From NCBI RefSeq assembly GCF_016862215.1, contig NZ_BOMN01000042.1, forward strand, positions 1-49,242: a stretch of 49,242 nucleotides of DNA, written 5' to 3'. The notes beneath the pieces are model-generated. The model was not told the DNA's origin and ran no database searches. It saw nothing but the letters and a program-made list of their open reading frames with translations. This stretch comes from Winogradskya humida (GTDB taxonomy: Bacteria > Actinomycetota > Actinomycetes > Mycobacteriales > Micromonosporaceae). Below are positions 15,961 through 24,740 of the stretch, in pieces. A program made the translations under genes and the position numbers. The first letter of the stretch is position 1. Every line of letters starts with the position of its first letter.

Positions 15961-18692
15961 AGATCCTTAGCCTGCGCCGGCTGCGCGGCCCGAACGTCCA
16001 CCTGTCCCGCCCGGCGATGGTGGTACGCCTCCGGCTCGACGAACTGACCGGGGTGGAGACCAGCGACATCACCGGGTTCGCCGAGCGGTTGCTGCGGGCC
16101 CTGCCCGGGCTCACCGAGCACCATTGTGCGGCGGGGGCGCCGGGCGGCTTCGTCAGCCGGATGCGCGGCGGTACCTACTTCGGGCATGTCACCGAGCACG
16201 TGACCCTCGAGCTGTCGCAGCGGATCGGGCGGGATGTCAGCTTCGGGCGTACGGTGTCGGGCCCGGAGCCGGGCGTCTACGACCTGATCATCGAGTGCCC
16301 GGTCGACGAGTCGCCCGAGTCGGAGCTGCCCGCGCAGCTGCTCGACGCCGCGATCGACCTGGTCACGACCGTCGCGGGTGGCGGCACGGTCACCGGCCCC
16401 GAGCTGGAGCAGCGCCTCGCCGTGCTCAGCGAGCTGGCGGAGCGGTCGGACACCGGGCCCAGCACCCGCTCGATCATCGCCGCGGCCCGGCGCCGGGGCA
16501 TCCCCGTCGAGCGCTACGACGACCTCAGCCTGCTGCGGCTGGGCTGGGGCACCCGACGCCGGCTCGCCTGGGCGGCGATGACCGACCGGACCAGTGGCGT
16601 CGGGATCGACGTGGCCGGGGACAAGCAGGTCACCCGGCGGTTGCTGGCCGACGCGGGCATCCCGGTCGCGCCCGGTGGTGCGGCGTCGCGGGTCGAGGAC
16701 GCCGTGCGGCTGATGACCGAGTTGGGCGGGGCCGTTGTGGTCAAGCCCCGGCACGGGCGGCAGGGCGAGAACGTCGCGCTGAATGTGCGTACGGGTGACG
16801 AGCTCGCCCTCGCCTTCACGGCCGCGGGCTGCGACGTGGTGGTCGAACGGCAGCTTCCCGGCTGCGACTACCGCGTACTCGTGGTGGCGGGCGAGGTCGT
16901 GGCGGCCGCCGAGCGCATCCCCGCGCACGTGGTCGGCGACGGCGAGAGCACGATCGAGCAGCTCGTGGCGGCGACCAACGCCGACCCGCGCCGCGGTACC
17001 GGGCACTCGCGGATGCTGACCCGGATCACGCTCGACGACACCGCGGGCAAGGTCCTGCGCGGCCAGGGCCTCGAACTGGGCAGCGTCCCCGGCGCCGGGG
17101 AGAAGGCCTGGCTGCGGGACAACGCCAACCTGTCGACCGGCGGAACCGGCCACGACGTGACCGACCGGGTGCACCCCGACGTCGCGCGGATCTGCCTGCG
17201 GGTCGCCGCCGTGGTCGGCCTGGACATCGCCGGCATCGACCTGCGGCTGCCGGACATCGCCGCGCCGGTCGCGCCGCCCGGCGACCCGGACGAGATCACC
17301 GCCGGGGTCATCGAGGTCAACGCGGTGCCCGGTCTGCGCATGCATCTTTCCCCCGTACGCGGGCGCGCGCGAGACGTCGGCGACGCGATCGTCCGCGCGA
17401 TGTTCCCCGGTGGCTCCGACGGGCGCATCCCCACGATGAGCGTCACCGGCACCAACGGGAAGACCTCGGTGGCCCGGATGGCGGCGTTCATGCTGGCCGG
17501 CGACGGGCTGCGGGTCGGCCTGACCACCACCGACGGCGTCAGCATCGACGGGCGCACGGTGTTCCGCGGCGACGCGACCGGCCCCCGCTCGGCGCAGATG
17601 GTGCTCGGCGACCCGGCGGTGCAGGCGGCGGTGCTGGAGACCGCGCGGGGCGGGCTGCTGCGCCGTGGCCTCGGCTACGACCGGACGGATGTCGGCGTGC
17701 TCACCAACATCACCGTCGACCACCTCGGCCAGGACGGCATGAGCTCCATCGAGGACATCGCGCACGTCAAGGCCCTGGTCGCCGAGCGGGTCCGGGACGG
17801 CGGCACGCTCGTGCTCAACGCGGACGACCCGTGGGTGCGCAGCCTGGCCGAGAGCCCCCGGGTACGCGCTGACCGGAAACGACTGGTCTGGTTCGGCACC
17901 GACGCGCAGCAGCCGGTGGTCGCGGCGCACCTGGCCGGGGGTGGTACGGCGTACGTGCTGCAGGACGGCTGGCTCGTGCAGGCGACGGGAGCACGGCGTA
18001 CGCAACTGTTGCGGGTCGCCGAGGTGCCCGGGGCGTTCGGGGGCGCGGCGCCGTACGCGGCTGTCAACGCCCTCGCGGCGATCGCGGCGGCCCGCGCGCT
18101 GGGTGCCCCGGCCGGCGTGATCGCCGAGCGGCTGGCCGAGTTCGAGCCGCGGGTGCACAACCCCGGGCGCGGCACGGTGCTGCGGCTCGCCGGGGTCACG
18201 CTCTTCGTCGACTATGCGCACAATCCGGCGGCGCTGGCGGCGGTGCTGCGTACGCTGCACCGCCTCTACGGCCCGGACCGGTGTACGGCCCTGGTGACGC
18301 TGCCCGGTGACCGGCGCGACGATCTGCTCGCCGCCAGCGCCCAGGTCGTCGCCGACGGCGTGACCCGGGCGGTCCTCTACGACGACGAGGATCTGCGCGG
18401 TCGCGAGCCGGGCGAGGTGAGCGCGCTCGTGGAACGGGAGATGCGGGCCCGCCGGCCGGGGCTGCGGTCGGTGCGCGCCGCCGGTTACCGGGCGGCCGTC
18501 GGGGAGGCGATGGCGATGGCATCGCCGGGTGACGTCGTGCTCGTGCTCTACGAGAGCCTTACGCCGATGCTCCACCATCTGGAGTCCCTGGGAGCGGTCC
18601 CAGTTGATGCGGCTCCGGTGGTTCTGCCCGGGTTGCACCCCGCGCCGGTACGCCGCGAGCGTTCCCTTACGGGTGAATTACCCCATCGGTGA
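15957..18692 (+). CDS. cphA: Cyanophycin synthetase
   Basis: 911-residue ATP-dependent ligase that builds cyanophycin (poly-Asp backbone with Arg side chains), a nitrogen reserve granule. The N-terminal domain (MKILSLRRLRGPNV, GTYFGHVTEHVTLELS) is typical of CphA. The ATP-grasp domain spans about 215-475 (TRRLLADAGIPV, VVKPRHGRQGENV, ending IEVNAVPGLRMHLSP). The Mur-ligase-like domain has the P-loop TGTNGKTS near 497, NADDPW and FVDYAHNPAAL. All three modules are intact. ATG 15957 overlaps cphB. No isoaspartyl dipeptidase gene is seen nearby. Confidence 0.95.
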   Translation: MKILSLRRLRGPNVHLSRPAMVVRLRLDELTGVETSDITGFAERLLRALPGLTEHHCAAGAPGGFVSRMRGGTYFGHVTEHVTLELSQRIGRDVSFGRTVSGPEPGVYDLIIECPVDESPESELPAQLLDAAIDLVTTVAGGGTVTGPELEQRLAVLSELAERSDTGPSTRSIIAAARRRGIPVERYDDLSLLRLGWGTRRRLAWAAMTDRTSGVGIDVAGDKQVTRRLLADAGIPVAPGGAASRVEDAVRLMTELGGAVVVKPRHGRQGENVALNVRTGDELALAFTAAGCDVVVERQLPGCDYRVLVVAGEVVAAAERIPAHVVGDGESTIEQLVAATNADPRRGTGHSRMLTRITLDDTAGKVLRGQGLELGSVPGAGEKAWLRDNANLSTGGTGHDVTDRVHPDVARICLRVAAVVGLDIAGIDLRLPDIAAPVAPPGDPDEITAGVIEVNAVPGLRMHLSPVRGRARDVGDAIVRAMFPGGSDGRIPTMSVTGTNGKTSVARMAAFMLAGDGLRVGLTTTDGVSIDGRTVFRGDATGPRSAQMVLGDPAVQAAVLETARGGLLRRGLGYDRTDVGVLTNITVDHLGQDGMSSIEDIAHVKALVAERVRDGGTLVLNADDPWVRSLAESPRVRADRKRLVWFGTDAQQPVVAAHLAGGGTAYVLQDGWLVQATGARRTQLLRVAEVPGAFGGAAPYAAVNALAAIAAARALGAPAGVIAERLAEFEPRVHNPGRGTVLRLAGVTLFVDYAHNPAALAAVLRTLHRLYGPDRCTALVTLPGDRRDDLLAASAQVVADGVTRAVLYDDEDLRGREPGEVSALVEREMRARRPGLRSVRAAGYRAAVGEAMAMASPGDVVLVLYESLTPMLHHLESLGAVPVDAAPVVLPGLHPAPVRRERSLTGELPHR

Positions 18693-18859
18693 GTCACGAT
18701 GAGCAACAAAGCATGATCGGCGTGCTCAATTCACCTGATCGGGTGGGGTCCCGCAGGTCATAACCCTGCGGCAAGCAACAGTACGCGCGTACGTGAAGAT
18801 CGCTCAGTTCTCACTGGAGGGTGACGCACGCGTCGCTGCACGTGCAGATTCCCATGTAG

Positions 18860-18907
18860 ATGCCCCATCGGGCGGGTGAAACCCGCAAGTACCGACGAAG
18901 CGGGCAT
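18860..18907 (+). ncRNA. Candidate structured leader RNA element upstream of the kinase
   Basis: The 484-base gap 18693-19176 has no convincing gene but is unusually structured. ATGCCC (18860-18865) pairs with GGGCAT (18902-18907) and encloses hairpin GCGGGT-GAA-ACCCGC (18872-18886); CCCGC (18882-18886) could instead pair with GCGGG (18900-18904), giving exclusive alternatives. Other palindromes in the gap are CCGCAGG/CCTGCGG (18751-18771, possible end of cphA transcript), GTACGCGCGTAC (18781-18792) and CTGCACGTGCAG (18836-18847). The class of RNA is not recognised. Confidence 0.35.
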
Positions 18908-19176
18908 ACCTGTTTATCGGGTCTGTCTATACAGCTCTGACCAGGCACTTTACCCGGACGCGCCGACCCGCACGGGTGGCGCACGGCAGGAAACGGACGG
19001 TGACCATCTGCAGGTCATCCTGCACGCAGGGAGTCGTGACAGTGACCGAACGTCGGCTAACATCCCCGTCGTCGAAGGGGAATGCTCGGTCCAACGGCGG
19101 ACCGAGGGACGCCCCGGCATCAGGACGCATGGCGGTGTGATCCCGATGTTTCATCCGATCGCGCATGTGGGGGCAC

Positions 19177-21510
19177 ATGAGCACGACGGACCTGCCCGGC
19201 TCGAGCCTGCTGGCCAACCGATACCGGTTGGTCGAGCGGCTCGGCGCCGGCGGGATGTCAGTGGTGTGGCGAGGCTTCGACGAGGTCCTCGGGCGGCAGG
19301 TGGCGGTCAAGGTGCTGCCCCCGTCGACGAGCGCCGACCCCTCGTTCCGGCGCCGGCTGCGCGCGGAGGCCCAGGCCGCTGCCCGGCTGAGCCATCCGCA
19401 CATCACCAATGTGTACGACTACGGCGAGGCGACCACCGTCGACGGTGAGCCGGTGCCGTACGTCGTCATGGAGCTGGTCGACGGCGAATCGCTCGCCGCC
19501 GTCCTGGCCCGGTCGCGGCGCCTGCCCTGGCCGGCCGCCGTCCGCATCGCCGCCGAGGTCTCCGCGGCGCTGGCCGCCGCACACTCCCGGGGCATCGTGC
19601 ACCGCGACGTGACCCCGGCGAACGTCATGCTCACCCCGTCCGGCGCCAAGGTCGTCGACTTCGGCATCTCGGCCCTGATCGGCGAGAACGACATCGACCC
19701 CGACGGCAGCCTGCTCGGCACCCCGGCCTATCTGGCCCCGGAACGCCTCGAGGGCGGCCAGGTCAGCCCGGCCACCGATGTGTACGCCGTCGGCCTGCTC
19801 GTCTACCGCACGCTGATCGGCCAGCTCCCCTGGGACGTCGGCACCACCACGGCCCTGCTGCGCGCCCACCAGTACACCGAGCCCGAGCCGTTGCCGCCGG
19901 TCGAGGGGCTGCCGGGCTCGGTAGCCACCCTGATCGCCCGCTGCCTGCAGAAGAGCCCCTCCGAGCGGCCCTCCAGCGCCGAGCTCGCCCACGTCCTGGG
20001 CACGGTGTCGGCGGGAGTGCCGGCCGCGCGCGCGTTCGTCCCGGATTGGACGGACAACGGCGAGGACACCACGATCCTGCCCTCGGCCCACCAGTACACC
20101 GAGGGAGTCAGGCAGGGCCGCCCCGGATATTCGCGGCTCGCCGACGCCGCGCCCGGCCGTGGCGTCGCGTCGGTGCCACCCGCGCCCGTGGCCGCCATGG
20201 AGGACGACGCTCCGATCTCCCCGGCTCCCGGCGCCGCACAGCCCGTGTCGGTCGCCGAGGTCGAGGCGGCGATGGGCAGCAACAACGCCGCCCCGACCAG
20301 CGCGCCGCCGATCGCACCGGCGCCTCGCGCGGCCCGCAACAGCCGCTTCGGCCCGGTGCCGCCTTCCCACGTCGCGCCCGCTGCCGCCGGTCCTGTCGCA
20401 CCGGCCGGTTTCGATCAGGGTCGCTCGCGGTTCGCCCCGGCCCCGGAGATCGACGACGAGCCCAGCCCCGCGCTGCGCCCCGCGTTCAGTGGCATCCCGT
20501 CGCCTCGCGCCGAGAGCGCCCCGACGACGCTGGGGCCGGCCCCGGCGCCGCTGCTCGCGTCGCCCGGCAGGCCGGCATCCGCCGCGACCCCGGGCAGGTT
20601 CGGTGCCCTGGCACAGCGTCGGCGGCTCCTCGCGGTCGCCGGTGCGGTCGCCGGCGTCGGCATCCTCGCCTGGGCGTTCACGGCGGTCTCCGACGACGGT
20701 TCGAAGGGCATCGTGACGGGAGCGGTCGCCCCGGCGCCGGCCGCGGTCACCAGCAAGTGCGTGGTCAGCTACGCGGTCTGGTCGGACGACGGCGGCCGCT
20801 TCAAGGCGGCGGTGACAATCGCCAACCGCGACGTGAAGGCGATCGACAACTGGAAGCTGTGGTTCCTCATGCCGGGCGACCAGGTGGTCTCCGGCGGCGG
20901 CAGACTCCAGCTCGACCAGCAGGCCCGCGCGGTGACGGTGAGCTCCAGGACGGCGCTGAACCCGCAGGCCAACACGACCATGGAGGTCAGCGGCCGCTAC
21001 AAGCTCAGCAACGCCGCGCCGATGGTGTTCGAGCTGGACGGCAAGCCGTGCGACACCTATGTGTCACCGAAGCCGGGGGAGCCGTCGCGGCCGGTCGAGC
21101 ATCTGAGCAACGGCACCACCCGGCTCGGCCCGGTGCCGTCGCCGCAGACCCCGATCCCGGGCATCTCCATCGACCCGAGCGGCGTCGTGGTGCCGGTCCC
21201 GGTCCCGACGTCGCCCGGCGGCGGCCAGGACCCGGTGCCCACCACGACGAGCACGTCGTCGGCGCCGACCGACACCGACAACGGGGGCGGCACCGACCCC
21301 GACGGCTCGAACGGCGGCGACGGTGACGGGGACGGCGACCAGGGCACGCTGGCTCCCTCCCCGCCGGCGCCTTCCGTCCCGCCCTCCCAGCCGGTGACAA
21401 CAGGCGGTGAGGGAAGCCCGAGCGTGGCGCCTCCGTCGGCCGTCAACACCGACACCGACAACGCGGACTCCGACGACGCCGACTCGGACACGCCCGGCGC
21501 GACCGGCTGA
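19177..21510 (+). CDS. Transmembrane Ser/Thr protein kinase with CBM2-like outside domain
   Basis: 777 residues from ATG 19177; ATG 19165 in frame is possible but lacks a ribosome site, whereas GGGGG precedes 19177. The N-terminal kinase domain (about 14-280) has LGAGGMSVV, VAVK with Lys45, HRDVTPAN with Asp144 and DFG at 161. The catalytic-loop Lys usual in such kinases is Thr146. A Pro/Ala-rich linker leads to one membrane helix at about 487-510. Outside lies a domain of about 100 residues bounded by two cysteines (CVVSYAVW ... KPCDTYV) matching carbohydrate-binding module family 2, then an acidic Pro/Ser/Thr/Asp-rich tail. Signals about wall or external polysaccharide are a plausible input. 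Confidence 0.88.
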   Translation: MSTTDLPGSSLLANRYRLVERLGAGGMSVVWRGFDEVLGRQVAVKVLPPSTSADPSFRRRLRAEAQAAARLSHPHITNVYDYGEATTVDGEPVPYVVMELVDGESLAAVLARSRRLPWPAAVRIAAEVSAALAAAHSRGIVHRDVTPANVMLTPSGAKVVDFGISALIGENDIDPDGSLLGTPAYLAPERLEGGQVSPATDVYAVGLLVYRTLIGQLPWDVGTTTALLRAHQYTEPEPLPPVEGLPGSVATLIARCLQKSPSERPSSAELAHVLGTVSAGVPAARAFVPDWTDNGEDTTILPSAHQYTEGVRQGRPGYSRLADAAPGRGVASVPPAPVAAMEDDAPISPAPGAAQPVSVAEVEAAMGSNNAAPTSAPPIAPAPRAARNSRFGPVPPSHVAPAAAGPVAPAGFDQGRSRFAPAPEIDDEPSPALRPAFSGIPSPRAESAPTTLGPAPAPLLASPGRPASAATPGRFGALAQRRRLLAVAGAVAGVGILAWAFTAVSDDGSKGIVTGAVAPAPAAVTSKCVVSYAVWSDDGGRFKAAVTIANRDVKAIDNWKLWFLMPGDQVVSGGGRLQLDQQARAVTVSSRTALNPQANTTMEVSGRYKLSNAAPMVFELDGKPCDTYVSPKPGEPSRPVEHLSNGTTRLGPVPSPQTPIPGISIDPSGVVVPVPVPTSPGGGQDPVPTTTSTSSAPTDTDNGGGTDPDGSNGGDGDGDGDQGTLAPSPPAPSVPPSQPVTTGGEGSPSVAPPSAVNTDTDNADSDDADSDTPGATG

Positions 21511-21523
21511 GCGATCACCAGGT

Positions 21524-21557
21524 AGGACGGCCGATCGGACTTGCGGCCGGTCGTCCT
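21524..21557 (+). terminator. Hairpin after the kinase gene
   Basis: AGGACGGCCG (21524-21533) can pair with CGGCCGGTCGTCCT (21544-21557), leaving a bulge and a ten-base loop. There is no T run, so it may be a pause or RNA-stabilising hairpin rather than a classical terminator. The rest of the 306-base gap 21511-21816 shows no gene or recognisable element. Confidence 0.4.
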
Positions 21558-21816
21558 GTCCGCGCGTTACAGTCGGAAGTGTTCCCGCGGGTCTTGTCTA
21601 TCCCAGTGCGGACGCGCTGCCCGAGCCGACCCCGAGTGGCCGCCTGACGAGATGCCCGCCGAAAACGGTGCGAACCGTCCCGGCGTGGCCTGCGGGCCCA
21701 GCTGATGCCCGTGCGCATGATGTTGATACCGGTCTGCAACCTGAGCGGTTCCGGTCCGCACCGCCGCGAGCGTTAGCTGGAACCAGAGCAAGTGGTCGCA
21801 CATCGGGGAGTTTCAC

Positions 21817-22074
21817 ATGATCAGCACTGTGCAGGAGCTGGCCGCGGAGGCGTTGTTCGTCTCCGACCTGCAGCCGTCCGAGTGTCCCAGCAGCGAGACG
21901 GTCGAGGAGACCGTGACCGCGATGATCCTGCGGCACGGGAGTGACGGCTGTGCCGCCTCCGTCGCCGAGGAGTTCGGGCACCATCCGGAGGTCGCGGTCC
22001 GCCGGATGAACTGGGTCCGCACCGAGCTGCGCAGCGCCGCGGCGGCCCAGCGCCGCCCGCACTATGCCAGCTGA
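21817..22074 (+). CDS. Small conserved-type protein of unknown function
   Basis: 85 residues, not recognised. It is preceded by GGGGAG eight bases before the ATG. The sequence is helical and hydrophilic, with an N-terminal acidic half (VQELAAEALFVSDLQPSE, SSETVEETVTAMI) and a C-terminal basic segment (VAEEFGHHPEVAVRRMNWVRTELRSA) that resembles a short helix-turn-helix or adaptor, with no membrane segment or signal. The translation has normal codon use for the region. It sits alone between the kinase and the sigma factor, all in one direction. Confidence 0.7.
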   Translation: MISTVQELAAEALFVSDLQPSECPSSETVEETVTAMILRHGSDGCAASVAEEFGHHPEVAVRRMNWVRTELRSAAAAQRRPHYAS

Positions 22075-22166
22075 GCCGGATCAGCGGAGCGGGCTCGCAC
22101 GTTCTACGCCCTCGCAGCCCGGTTTGGGGCCTGTTTCCGCAGGTCAGGGCGGGCAGAATCGTAACT

Positions 22167-22188
22167 GAGTCTTTTTCGCAAAAAACTC
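22167..22188. promoter_or_regulatory. AT-rich dyad upstream of the sigma factor gene
   Basis: GAGTCTTTTT (22167-22176) faces AAAAAACTC (22180-22188) with a CGC loop and a single unpaired C, flanked by GTAA on both sides. In a GC-rich region this AT block, about 100 bases before the start codon, is a likely promoter or operator, or the terminator of the preceding small gene (five T followed by an A run). Confidence 0.45.
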
Positions 22189-22289
22189 CGTAAAAGCAAC
22201 CGAGTTCGGTCGCCCCTGCACCCGGCGGCCGCAAATGTCTTCCTCAGCGGCCGGTTCATTCGCCGGCCGCAGCGAGCGAGGAGGACTCC

Positions 22290-23192
22290 GTGACTGCCAC
22301 GACCGAACTCCCCGCCCCCATCGGCATTCACCACGATGCGCCGTCCGCGCGCGACATCGAGGACCTCGTCCGCGAACACATGCCGATGGTGGGCCACCTG
22401 GTCCGGGAACTGCTCAACCGCGTACCAGGCCATGTCCACTCCGACGACCTGTCGTCGGCGGGATTCGCAGCGCTCCTCGGTGCCGCACGCAATTTCGACG
22501 TGAGCCGGGGGATTCCCTTCCACCGGTTCGCGGCGGTGCGGATCCGTGGTGCGTTGCTCGACGAGTTGCGCGGTCAGGACTGGGCGAGCAGATCCGTGCG
22601 CGCACGGGCTCGCAAGACCGCGCAGGCGCGCCAGGAGCTGACCGCAGCCCTGGGCCGGACGCCGAGTGAGGCCGAAGTAGCCGAGATGCTCGGCATCGGC
22701 GTCGCCGAGCTCGCGTCGGTCGAGGACGACGTGCAGAAGGCGGCCCTGCTCAGTTTGCAGGGCTTCCCGACCGGCGCGGCCGAGGAGATGGTGCCCGAGC
22801 TCTCCGAGGGGCCCGAGGACCTGTTGATCAAACGGGAGCGGCTCGGCTATCTGCATCAGGCCATCCAGGCGCTGCCCGAGCGGCTGCGGCTGGTGGTCAC
22901 CCAGTCGTTCCTGCAGGAGCAGCCGCTCAGCGAGGTGGCCGCCGAACTGGGTGTCACCGAGTCACGGATCTCGCAACTGCGGACCGAGGCGTTGCGGCTG
23001 CTGCGCGAGGGGCTGAACAGCTCCCTGGCGCCGGAGTTGCTGACGGTGGCGGCGGGCGGGCCGCGTACGCGTAAGGGTTGTCAGCATCGCCGCCGCAACG
23101 AGTATTTCGCCCGGGTCGCGGAGCAGGGCAACCTGCGGACCCGGCTGGCACTGACCGACGAGCACGGCGTGCCGATCGCATTCGCGGCGTAA
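22290..23192 (+). CDS. RNA polymerase sigma factor of the WhiG/FliA type
   Basis: 300-residue group 3 sigma factor. Region 2 shows DDLSSAGFAALLGAARNFDVSRGIPFHRFAAVRIRGALLDELRGQDW, followed by the WhiG/FliA-like SRSVRARARK; region 3 has LGRTPSEAEVAEMLGI and region 4 has ALPERLRLVVTQSFLQEQPLSEVAAELGVTESRISQLRTEALRLLR. In mycelial actinobacteria such factors direct sporulation or flagellar genes. About 55 residues follow region 4, including KGCQHRRRNEYFARV, an unusual C-terminal extension. GTG start at 22290 with GGAGG upstream. Ends at hairpins facing ureD. Confidence 0.9.
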   Translation: MTATTELPAPIGIHHDAPSARDIEDLVREHMPMVGHLVRELLNRVPGHVHSDDLSSAGFAALLGAARNFDVSRGIPFHRFAAVRIRGALLDELRGQDWASRSVRARARKTAQARQELTAALGRTPSEAEVAEMLGIGVAELASVEDDVQKAALLSLQGFPTGAAEEMVPELSEGPEDLLIKRERLGYLHQAIQALPERLRLVVTQSFLQEQPLSEVAAELGVTESRISQLRTEALRLLREGLNSSLAPELLTVAAGGPRTRKGCQHRRRNEYFARVAEQGNLRTRLALTDEHGVPIAFAA

Positions 23193-23197
23193 GGGCA

Positions 23198-23251
23198 CTG
23201 TTTCCTGGGGAAGGGAAACAGCGTGGGCAGGTCCGGACTCCGGGCCTGCCC
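23198..23251. terminator. Two hairpins between sigma gene and ureD
   Basis: CTGTTTCC (23198-23205) pairs with GGAAACAG (23214-23221), and GGGCAGG (23225-23231) with CCTGCCC (23245-23251) followed by TTCCT. They lie between two convergent genes whose stops are 68 bases apart and could stop both transcripts. Confidence 0.65.
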
Positions 23252-23260
23252 TTCCTGCTG

Positions 23261-24019
23261 TCAGGCAGCCAGTTTTTCCACAGTACGGCCGGGGAGTACG
23301 CAGAGCGGGTCCAGGGCCGCTGCCACCGCGCGGATGTCCGGGCCGACCGCGCTCGCCAGCATTCCCGGGCCGGCCAGCGGCATCAGGACGGCGTCGCCAC
23401 CGAGCAGTGCGGCCCGCGGCAACGAGGGTCCGGCGAGTACGACCGTGCCGGCCGCGCGGCCGCCGCCGAGCACCGCGGGGCCGGACCAGCCCGGGGCTGA
23501 CGGGCCGATTGCGAGCTCGTGGCGGTAGAGGGCTCTGCCGGCGTACCGGATCAGGACCTCGGTCTTGACCGTGCCGGACGTCTCCGCGTGTCGGCCGCAG
23601 ACGATGTCGTCGCGCCAGATCAGGGTGCCGCCCCGCTCGACGGTCACCTCGGTGGCCGCGAGATGGTGGCAGCCGGCCGCGGCGATCAGCGGTTCCGGTG
23701 CCCAGAGCAGCGTGCCGCCCGCTGCGACCGTGGCGCGCACAGCGAGCCGTGATGCCGGCAGTTCGAGGCGGCCGGGGAGGGCGAGCTGGGCGGCCACACT
23801 GCGCACGGTCAGCCGCGCCCCCGGTCCCACCTCGATGTCGAGCCGCAGGTCGTCACCGCGCAGCGGACCGGCCGCACCCCCGACCAGGTGCACAGTGAGG
23901 TCGCCCCCGCCGCGCCGGCCGGTGCGGCGCAGCAGCAGCGGGGACTCCCCACGCAGCACGGACGGCCGGGTTCCGCCCCGGCCGTCCGATTCCGCAACGA
24001 TGTGCGCGCTTGCCTTCAC
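23261..24019 (-). CDS. ureD: Urease accessory protein UreD
   Basis: 252-residue scaffold that binds apo-urease and, with UreF and UreG, delivers nickel. Family segments are PLLLRRTG, VHLVGGAAGPLRGDDLRLDIEVGPGARLTVRSVAAQLALPG, LLWAPEPLIAAAGCHH and RGGTLIWRDDIVCGRH. GTG start at 24019, four bases after the ureG stop. Last gene of ureABCFGD. Confidence 0.92.
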   Translation of the reverse strand: MKASAHIVAESDGRGGTRPSVLRGESPLLLRRTGRRGGGDLTVHLVGGAAGPLRGDDLRLDIEVGPGARLTVRSVAAQLALPGRLELPASRLAVRATVAAGGTLLWAPEPLIAAAGCHHLAATEVTVERGGTLIWRDDIVCGRHAETSGTVKTEVLIRYAGRALYRHELAIGPSAPGWSGPAVLGGGRAAGTVVLAGPSLPRAALLGGDAVLMPLAGPGMLASAVGPDIRAVAAALDPLCVLPGRTVEKLAA

Positions 24020-24023
24020 GTGT

Positions 24024-24740
24024 TTATGCGGGAACGCGGTCGGCCACGAGCGCGCGGATCCAGTCCGCGACCGCCGTGGCGTTGCGGTCCTCGGTCAGCG
24101 ACTGGAACACCGTGGGCAGCTCGCCGCGGCGCGCACGGGCGTCGCGGTCCATCACCGACAGGTCCGCGCCGACCATCGGGGCGAGGTCGGTCTTGTTGAT
24201 GACGAGCAGGTCGGCGGTGGTGACGCCGGGGCCGCCCTTGCGGGGCACCTTGTCGCCGCCGGCCACGTCCACGACGAAGATCTGCTTGTCGATCAGGCCC
24301 TTGCTGAACGTCGCGGTCAGGTTGTCGCCGCCGCTCTCGACCAGCACGAGGTCCAGCGGGCCGAGCGCCTCCTCGAGATCCTCGACCGCGTCGAGGTTCG
24401 CCGAGATGTCGTCGCGGATCGCGGTGTGCGGGCAGCAGCCGGTCTCGACCGCTCGGATGCGGTCGGCCGGCAGGACGCCGTTGCGCAGCAGGAAGTCGGC
24501 GTCCTCGGTGGTGTAGATGTCGTTGGTCACGACGGCGAGCCGCAGCTCCTCGCCGAGCGAGCGGCACAGCGCCGCGACCAGCGCGGTCTTGCCGGAACCG
24601 ACCGGGCCGCCGATGCCGATGCGCAGCGCGCGCGGCCCGGTGCCGAGCGGCGCGTGCGGGTCGACGTCCGAGTCGGGATGGGTGTGCGGAACTTCCTCGG
24701 GGTCGTGCGCGTGACCGTCGGAAGAGTGTTCAGGATGCAA
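24024..24740 (-). CDS. ureG: Urease accessory GTPase UreG
   Basis: 238-residue SIMIBI-class GTPase providing energy for nickel insertion. It has P-loop GGPVGSGKTAL, TNDIYTTEDADFL, ETGCCPHTAIRDD with the CPH metal site, LVESGGDNLTATFS and NKTDLAP. The N-terminus holds many His and Asp residues (HPEHSSDGHAHDPEEVPHTHPD), a probable nickel-binding extension. The start is TTG 24740, chosen because it keeps this family-typical extension; it overlaps ureF by 11 bases. Confidence 0.93.
   Translation of the reverse strand: MHPEHSSDGHAHDPEEVPHTHPDSDVDPHAPLGTGPRALRIGIGGPVGSGKTALVAALCRSLGEELRLAVVTNDIYTTEDADFLLRNGVLPADRIRAVETGCCPHTAIRDDISANLDAVEDLEEALGPLDLVLVESGGDNLTATFSKGLIDKQIFVVDVAGGDKVPRKGGPGVTTADLLVINKTDLAPMVGADLSVMDRDARARRGELPTVFQSLTEDRNATAVADWIRALVADRVPA

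Noticed and set aside
15702..18638. 978-codon minus-strand frame opposite cphA
   Set aside because: Low-complexity Arg/Gly/His translation opposite a complete cyanophycin synthetase.
18860..18907. Assignment to the cyclic-di-GMP or cyclic-di-AMP riboswitch classes
   Set aside because: The GGGTGAAACCC-like core is suggestive, but the defining conserved segments of those classes were not found.
18876..19448. 190-codon frame running into the kinase gene
   Set aside because: No start signal and no recognisable domain; its second half is an out-of-frame reading of the kinase.
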